From assembly GCF_040546595.1 (NCBI RefSeq), contig NZ_JBEPOB010000001.1:2853001-2917000 (forward strand): 64,000 bases of DNA, written 5' to 3'. Shown here one piece after another: positions 60,187 to 64,000 of this stretch (its first letter is position 1; every line of letters starts with the position of its first letter). The notes beneath the pieces were generated by a model. That model had not been told where the DNA came from, searched no databases, and saw nothing but the letters and a program-made list of their open reading frames with translations. The DNA comes from Bosea sp. OAE506 (GTDB lineage: Bacteria; Pseudomonadota; Alphaproteobacteria; Rhizobiales; Beijerinckiaceae). The translations under genes and the position numbers were made by a program.

Positions 60187-62580
60187 ATGTCCAGACCCGT
60201 TTCCGATCTCGCTACGAAGGCTCCTGAAGCCGTCTCTCCGGCGCCTGCGACCTGCGGGTCCGCCTGCTGCTGCGGACATGATCACGCCCCGCCTGCTGCC
60301 GCTACCGCTCCGCACAGCCACGGCCCGGGCTGCGGCCATGATCACGATCACGACCATGCCCATGGTCATCCGCATGCGGCGCAAGCGGCCGACGCACTGC
60401 CGGCGGATGAGCCGGGCGCGCTGCTCTGGCAGGTGCATGGCATGGATTGCGGCAACTGCGCCCAGACCATTCGTACGGCGCTGGAGCGCCTGCCGGGCGT
60501 CTCGGACATCCGAATCTCCGTGACCAAGGAGACTCTGGCGCTGCGCCTCGACGAGGGGCTGACCCAGCCCGACGCGATCGAGAGCCGCATCGCGACGCTG
60601 GGCTACAGGCCGAGCCGGCTCGTGGCGACGCAGGCTGTGTCGCTGCGGCGCGAGGCGCCTTCCACCTGGTGGCGCCAGGCCAAGGGCCGGCTCGCCATCG
60701 CCTCGGGCGCGCTGGTCGCGCTGGCCTATCTGGTCGGCGTGTTCGCGCCGGGCTGGCACGACCCGCTGTTCATCGCCGCGGGCCTGCTTGCGGCGGCTCC
60801 GGTGGCGCGCCGGGCCATTGTCTCGGCGCGGGCCGGTGCGCCCTTCACCATCGAGATGCTGATGACGATCGCGGTGGCCGGCGCGCTCGTCATCGGTGCG
60901 GCGGAGGAGGCGGCCATCGTCGTCTTCCTCTTCTGTGTCGGCGAGGTTCTGGAGGGCGTGGCCGCCGAGAAGGCCCGTTCCGGCATCCGCTCGCTCGCCG
61001 CGCTGGTGCCGCAGACCGCCTGGCTCGAGGAGGGCGGCACCGTCCGCGAGGTCCCGGCCGAGAGCCTGCGCATCGGCCAGAGCGTACTGGTGCGCCCGGG
61101 CGACCGCATCCCGGCCGACGGCTCCGTGCTGACGGGCACCTCCAGCGTCGACGAGGCGCCCATCACCGGTGAATCGATGCCGAAGGCCAAGGAGCCCGGG
61201 TCGGAGGTCTTCGCCGGCACCGTCAATCACGAGGCCGCGCTGACGATCCGTGTCGGCCGGGCGGCGCAGGACACGATGATCGCGCGCATCGTCGCGCTCG
61301 TCGCCGAGGCGCAGGACGCCAAGGCGCCGACGGAGCGCTTCATCGACCGCTTCTCGCGGATCTACATGCCCTTCATCGTCGGGCTGTCGCTGCTGGTGGC
61401 GGTGCTGCCGCCGCTGCTCGCGGGCGGCGCCTGGGGCGAGTGGATCTATCGCGGGCTCGCTTTGCTGCTGATCGGCTGCCCCTGCGCGCTGGTGATCTCG
61501 GTTCCCGCCGCGATCGCCTCCAGCCTGGCCACGGCGGCGCGGCGCGGGCTCCTGATCAAGGGCGGCGCGGTGATCGAGGCGCTGGCGGGCGTCGACACCG
61601 TCGCCTTCGACAAGACGGGCACGCTGACGATCGGCCGCCCCGTCGTCACCGATGTCGTGGCGCTGGAGGGCGGTGCGCCGCAGGTTCTTGCGCTGGCGGC
61701 GGCGGTCGAGCGGCGCTCCAGCCATCCGCTCGCGGCGGCCATCGTCGCGCGGGCTGAAGCCGAGGCGGTGGCTATCGTCGCGGCGGAGGATGTCGCGGCG
61801 GTGCCGGGCAAGGGCATGGCGGGCACGATCGGGGAGGTGGCCGTCTTCGTCGGCGCGCCGCGCCATGCCGCCGCCTGGGCGACCCTGCCGGAGGCGGCCC
61901 TTGCGGCGATCGACCGGCTCGAAGGCGAGGGCAAGACTGTCGTCGTCGTGGTCAGCGCGGCGCGGGCGGTCGGGTTGCTCGCGTTGCGCGACGAGCCGCG
62001 GCCGGATGCGGCGGCGGCGATCGGCCGGCTCAATGCCATGGGCATCCGCCCGCTGATGCTGACCGGTGACAACCCGCGCGCGGCGGCAGCGGTCGGCGCG
62101 GCGCTCGGCGTCGCGGTCACGGCCGGGATGCTGCCCGCCGACAAGGCGAAGGCCGTGGCCGAGCTCGCCCGTAGCGGCCGCGTCGCCATGGTCGGCGACG
62201 GCATCAACGATGCGCCGGCGCTCGCCAGCGCGCAGGTCGGCATCGCCATGGGCTCGGGCACGCGTGTCGCGATCGAGGCGGCCGATGCGGCGCTGCTGCA
62301 TGACCGCGTCGGCGACGTGCCGGCGCTGATCGGGCTGGCGCGGGCGACGATGGCCAATATCCGCCAGAACATCGCGCTGGCGCTCGGCCTGAAGGCGCTG
62401 TTCCTCGTCACCACCGTCATCGGTGCGACGGGGCTGTGGGTCGCGATCCTCGCCGATACCGGCGGGACCGTGCTGGTCACGCTCAACGCGCTGCGGCTGC
62501 TCGGCTATTTCCGCAGCGAGCCCGCGATGGCGCGCACTGCGACGCCGGAAACGGTGCGGCCCGTGCTCGGAACGGGTTGA
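60187..62580 (+). CDS. zntA: Zn2+/Cd2+/Pb2+-exporting P1B-type ATPase ZntA/CadA
   Basis: 797 residues. The N-terminus has a Cys- and His-rich metal tail (CGSACCCG, then HDHDHDHAHGHPH, about 23-63) before an HMA domain (GMDCGNC, Cys88 and Cys91). The ion site is CPC (Cys431-Cys433), phosphorylation is at Asp475 (FDKTGT) and the hinge is VGDGINDAP. The last helix carries ADTGGTVLVTLNALRLL, the Asp typical of Zn2+/Cd2+ pumps. The membrane layout and the CadR-type promoter fit Zn, Cd or Pb export. The His tail may be for zinc. A tRNA-Gly gene follows. Confidence 0.94.
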   Translation: MSRPVSDLATKAPEAVSPAPATCGSACCCGHDHAPPAAATAPHSHGPGCGHDHDHDHAHGHPHAAQAADALPADEPGALLWQVHGMDCGNCAQTIRTALERLPGVSDIRISVTKETLALRLDEGLTQPDAIESRIATLGYRPSRLVATQAVSLRREAPSTWWRQAKGRLAIASGALVALAYLVGVFAPGWHDPLFIAAGLLAAAPVARRAIVSARAGAPFTIEMLMTIAVAGALVIGAAEEAAIVVFLFCVGEVLEGVAAEKARSGIRSLAALVPQTAWLEEGGTVREVPAESLRIGQSVLVRPGDRIPADGSVLTGTSSVDEAPITGESMPKAKEPGSEVFAGTVNHEAALTIRVGRAAQDTMIARIVALVAEAQDAKAPTERFIDRFSRIYMPFIVGLSLLVAVLPPLLAGGAWGEWIYRGLALLLIGCPCALVISVPAAIASSLATAARRGLLIKGGAVIEALAGVDTVAFDKTGTLTIGRPVVTDVVALEGGAPQVLALAAAVERRSSHPLAAAIVARAEAEAVAIVAAEDVAAVPGKGMAGTIGEVAVFVGAPRHAAAWATLPEAALAAIDRLEGEGKTVVVVVSAARAVGLLALRDEPRPDAAAAIGRLNAMGIRPLMLTGDNPRAAAAVGAALGVAVTAGMLPADKAKAVAELARSGRVAMVGDGINDAPALASAQVGIAMGSGTRVAIEAADAALLHDRVGDVPALIGLARATMANIRQNIALALGLKALFLVTTVIGATGLWVAILADTGGTVLVTLNALRLLGYFRSEPAMARTATPETVRPVLGTG

Positions 62581-62614
62581 CTTCCGGCCGCCGCTGGGGA
62601 ATTTCGAGGGCAGC

Positions 62615-62688
62615 GCGGGTGTAGCTCAATGGTAGAGCAGCAGCCTTCCAAGCTGAATACCCGGGTTCGATTCCCGGTACCCGCTCCA
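62615..62688 (+). tRNA. tRNA-Gly (TCC anticodon)
   Basis: Acceptor GCGGGTG pairs with TACCCGC (one G-U). D arm AGCTCAATGGTAGAGC and T loop TTCGATTC are intact. The anticodon loop CTTCCAA gives TCC, glycine. CCA is encoded at 62686-62688; 74 bases in all. Confidence 0.94.
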
Positions 62689-62782
62689 TGTTTCTCCTAT
62701 TCTCCGCCCAGTCCCGCCGCTGGCTCGCGCAAGCCTTGCCGCATCGCGTCGCCATGCTAGCTTCGATCCGGAGCAGAGGAGC

Positions 62783-63190
62783 GTGACGCGCTTGATCCGG
62801 GGTTGTCTGGCCGTGCTGTGCCTGATCGGTTTCGGGGTCGAGGCGCCGGCGCGCGACCTCGTCGGCCGGTTCGGCTATCTCGGCGAATGGGACGTCACCG
62901 CGACGCTCTCCGAGGAGGGGGCGGGGCGTTCGGGCGCCGCCTCCCTGTCGGGCCCGCTGCTGATGAAGCACAATGCGGTCTGCGGGCCCGGCGAAACGCC
63001 GGAGAAGAGCGGCCAGATCCGCCTGACCCTGCGCGGCGAGCGCTACAGCGCCGAGATGACGCTGGCGGGCGCCTCCTGCCGTTTCTCCGGCACGCTCTCG
63101 CAGGAGCGCCACAGCTTCGTCGCCTGCGGCGGCGAGCAGGCCATTCCGCTGCGCCTGTGGTTCCGGGAGGCCGGCTCTAGGGCTCCCTGA
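62783..63190 (+). CDS. Small secreted protein of unknown function
   Basis: 135 residues from GTG at 62783. The signal peptide ends near 24 (RGCLAVLCLIGFGVEAPAR). The mature part is a beta-rich domain with three Cys (NAVCGPGE, GASCRFSG, FVACGGE). No family recognised. It overlaps the last 14 bases of the convergent SUMF1-domain gene. The start could also be a codon or two later. Confidence 0.72.
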   Translation: MTRLIRGCLAVLCLIGFGVEAPARDLVGRFGYLGEWDVTATLSEEGAGRSGAASLSGPLLMKHNAVCGPGETPEKSGQIRLTLRGERYSAEMTLAGASCRFSGTLSQERHSFVACGGEQAIPLRLWFREAGSRAP

Positions 63191-64000
63191 CGACCCGGAA
63201 GCCGTTGGTGAAGAAGCGCACATCGGCCTCGTATTTGAAGCGGGCGGCCGAGCGCAGATAGCGCGGATCGTTGTTGAAGGAGCCGCCGCGCAGCACGCGC
63301 TCGCGGCAACCCGGCGCTGTGAAGGCGCTGCCGTCGCGTGGCGTCGTGCGGTAGCTGTCGCTCCAGCAATCGGCGACCCATTCGGCGGCGTTGCCGGCCA
63401 TGTCGAAGAGCCCGAAGCCGTTGGGCGGGAACTGGCCGGTCTCGACCGCCTGCCGACGCGTCGGCTCGTTGCAGCCGACGCAGTTGGCGCGCTCCTTCAC
63501 CAGCGTCGCCCCCCAGGGATAGGTCGTGCTCGTGCCGCCGCGCGCGGCATACTCCCACTCCGCCTCGCTCGGCAGGCGGTAGCGCTTGCCGGTGCGGGTC
63601 GAGAGCCAGGCGAGATAGGCGTTGGCGTCGTTCCAGTGGATGTCCGTCACAGGGCGCTTGCCGCGGCCGAGCCCGCGGTCGTTCGGGCGGTGGCTGCAGC
63701 CGCCCTGGTCGACGCAGGCATCCCATTCGTCGAAGGTGACCTCGCGCACGCCGATGTGGAAGCCGTCGCGGATCGTCACCGTGTGGACCGGCTTCTCGAA
63801 TTCGTAGAGCTCGTTGGCGCCCATCTCGAAGCTGCCGGGGCGGATCGCGACGAGCTCCGGGCAGTCGTCGCAGTCGCGCACGGTGCGGGCCGCGGGTGTG
63901 GCCGCCGGCGGGGCAGGCGCGCGCGGCGGCTCGCGCAGGGAGGCGACCGGTGGCGCCGGCTGGGGCGTCGGTGCGGGAGGCGTGGCGGCGGCGTTCTGGC
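63177..64000 (-). CDS. SUMF1/FGE-sulfatase-domain protein (5' end cut by window edge)
   Basis: The frame is open from 63177 to the edge, about 273 residues. Near the N-terminal side is a Pro/Ala-rich linker (TPPAPTPQPAPP), probably after a signal peptide or membrane anchor. The SUMF1 domain spans about the last 230 residues: ELVAIRPGSFEMGANELYEFEKPVHTVTI, RLPSEAEWEYAARGG, FGLFDMAGNAAEWVADCW and ERVLRGGSFNNDPRYLRSAARF. The two catalytic Cys of true formylglycine-generating enzyme, usually in the GGS(W/Y) segment, are absent. So it is more likely a structural or differently acting SUMF1-fold protein. Start not seen. Confidence 0.85.
   Translation of the reverse strand, partial: QNAAATPPAPTPQPAPPVASLREPPRAPAPPAATPAARTVRDCDDCPELVAIRPGSFEMGANELYEFEKPVHTVTIRDGFHIGVREVTFDEWDACVDQGGCSHRPNDRGLGRGKRPVTDIHWNDANAYLAWLSTRTGKRYRLPSEAEWEYAARGGTSTTYPWGATLVKERANCVGCNEPTRRQAVETGQFPPNGFGLFDMAGNAAEWVADCWSDSYRTTPRDGSAFTAPGCRERVLRGGSFNNDPRYLRSAARFKYEADVRFFTNGFRVVREP

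Noticed and set aside
60136..62301. A 721-residue minus-strand frame across the Zn/Cd ATPase
   Set aside because: Antisense of a well-supported P-type ATPase.
1..64000. CRISPR arrays, insertion sequences, integrases, toxin-antitoxin or defence islands
   Set aside because: Searched by eye on both strands; no spaced direct-repeat array and no transposase or recombinase motif was found.

Overview
The window is GC-rich (about two thirds G+C by eye) with dense, short-spaced genes. The set reads as a free-living alphaproteobacterium of the order Hyphomicrobiales/Rhizobiales, most like Bosea or a close relative. This is inferred from family content only (tandem PilZ protein, PAS_5 protein, DUF3126, DUF2336, BTLCP-type cysteine peptidase, zf-CHCC protein, MCPs ending in GWDEF); no rRNA is present to confirm it. 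No prophage, integrase, transposase, CRISPR array or replication origin was seen.

Layout. 1-9 kb: a cut-off DUF938 methyltransferase, a CNNM/CBS membrane protein, a chromate-resistance pair (rhodanese-ChrB fusion and ChrA), a flavin monooxygenase, a zf-CHCC protein, a DUF1624 membrane protein, an alpha/beta hydrolase and cysE. 9-11.5 kb: a LysR regulator divergent from a PLP enzyme of the SHMT fold, with a perfect palindrome between them. 11.6-16.5 kb: two chemoreceptors with GWDEF tails plus three small unknown genes. 16.8-20.4 kb: an AraC regulator, then an isolated bchE-bchJ pair (bacteriochlorophyll synthesis) with an FNR/FixK box upstream. 20.6-29 kb: housekeeping and signalling genes (gamma-carbonic anhydrase, BTLCP peptidase, HAD, tandem PilZ, PAS, rhomboid, CBS, patatin, hisI) and a likely small RNA ahead of the rhomboid gene. 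29-33 kb: a TetR/SDR pair with palindromic operators, folE, an IscU-like scaffold, an acid phosphatase, yidD and a Cys-rich secreted protein. 33.6-40.9 kb: thrS, a REP-like palindromic element, a DUF2157/GDYxxLxY pair, and OpgC overlapping an SGNH-fold protein.

41-49 kb: nitroreductase and flavin reductase, a MaoC/CoA-lyase/HMA operon, a lytic transglycosylase overlapping a DUF2336 gene, nadK and a Tat-exported metallo-hydrolase. 49-57.5 kb: tRNA-Thr, an MHS-type MFS transporter, rlmB, tRNA-Tyr, a lipoprotein/L,D-transpeptidase pair, an orphan amino-acid binding protein, and a GntR regulator divergent from an ApnO-like dehydrogenase. 57.5-62.6 kb: two metal-exporting P-type ATPases, a Cu+ type then a Zn/Cd type, each behind its own MerR-family promoter; the second promoter lies across the stop codon of the first gene. 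62.6-64 kb: tRNA-Gly, a small secreted protein and a cut-off SUMF1-domain protein.

Metal and oxyanion handling (chromate, copper, zinc/cadmium, an orphan HMA protein) recurs across the window. No single large undescribed defence or biosynthetic system was seen. The best leads are the FNR-boxed bchEJ island, the tandem-hairpin RNA candidate, the operator embedded in a stop codon, the SGNH protein lacking its usual Asp/His pair, the SHMT-like enzyme and the small coupled genes beside the chemoreceptors.
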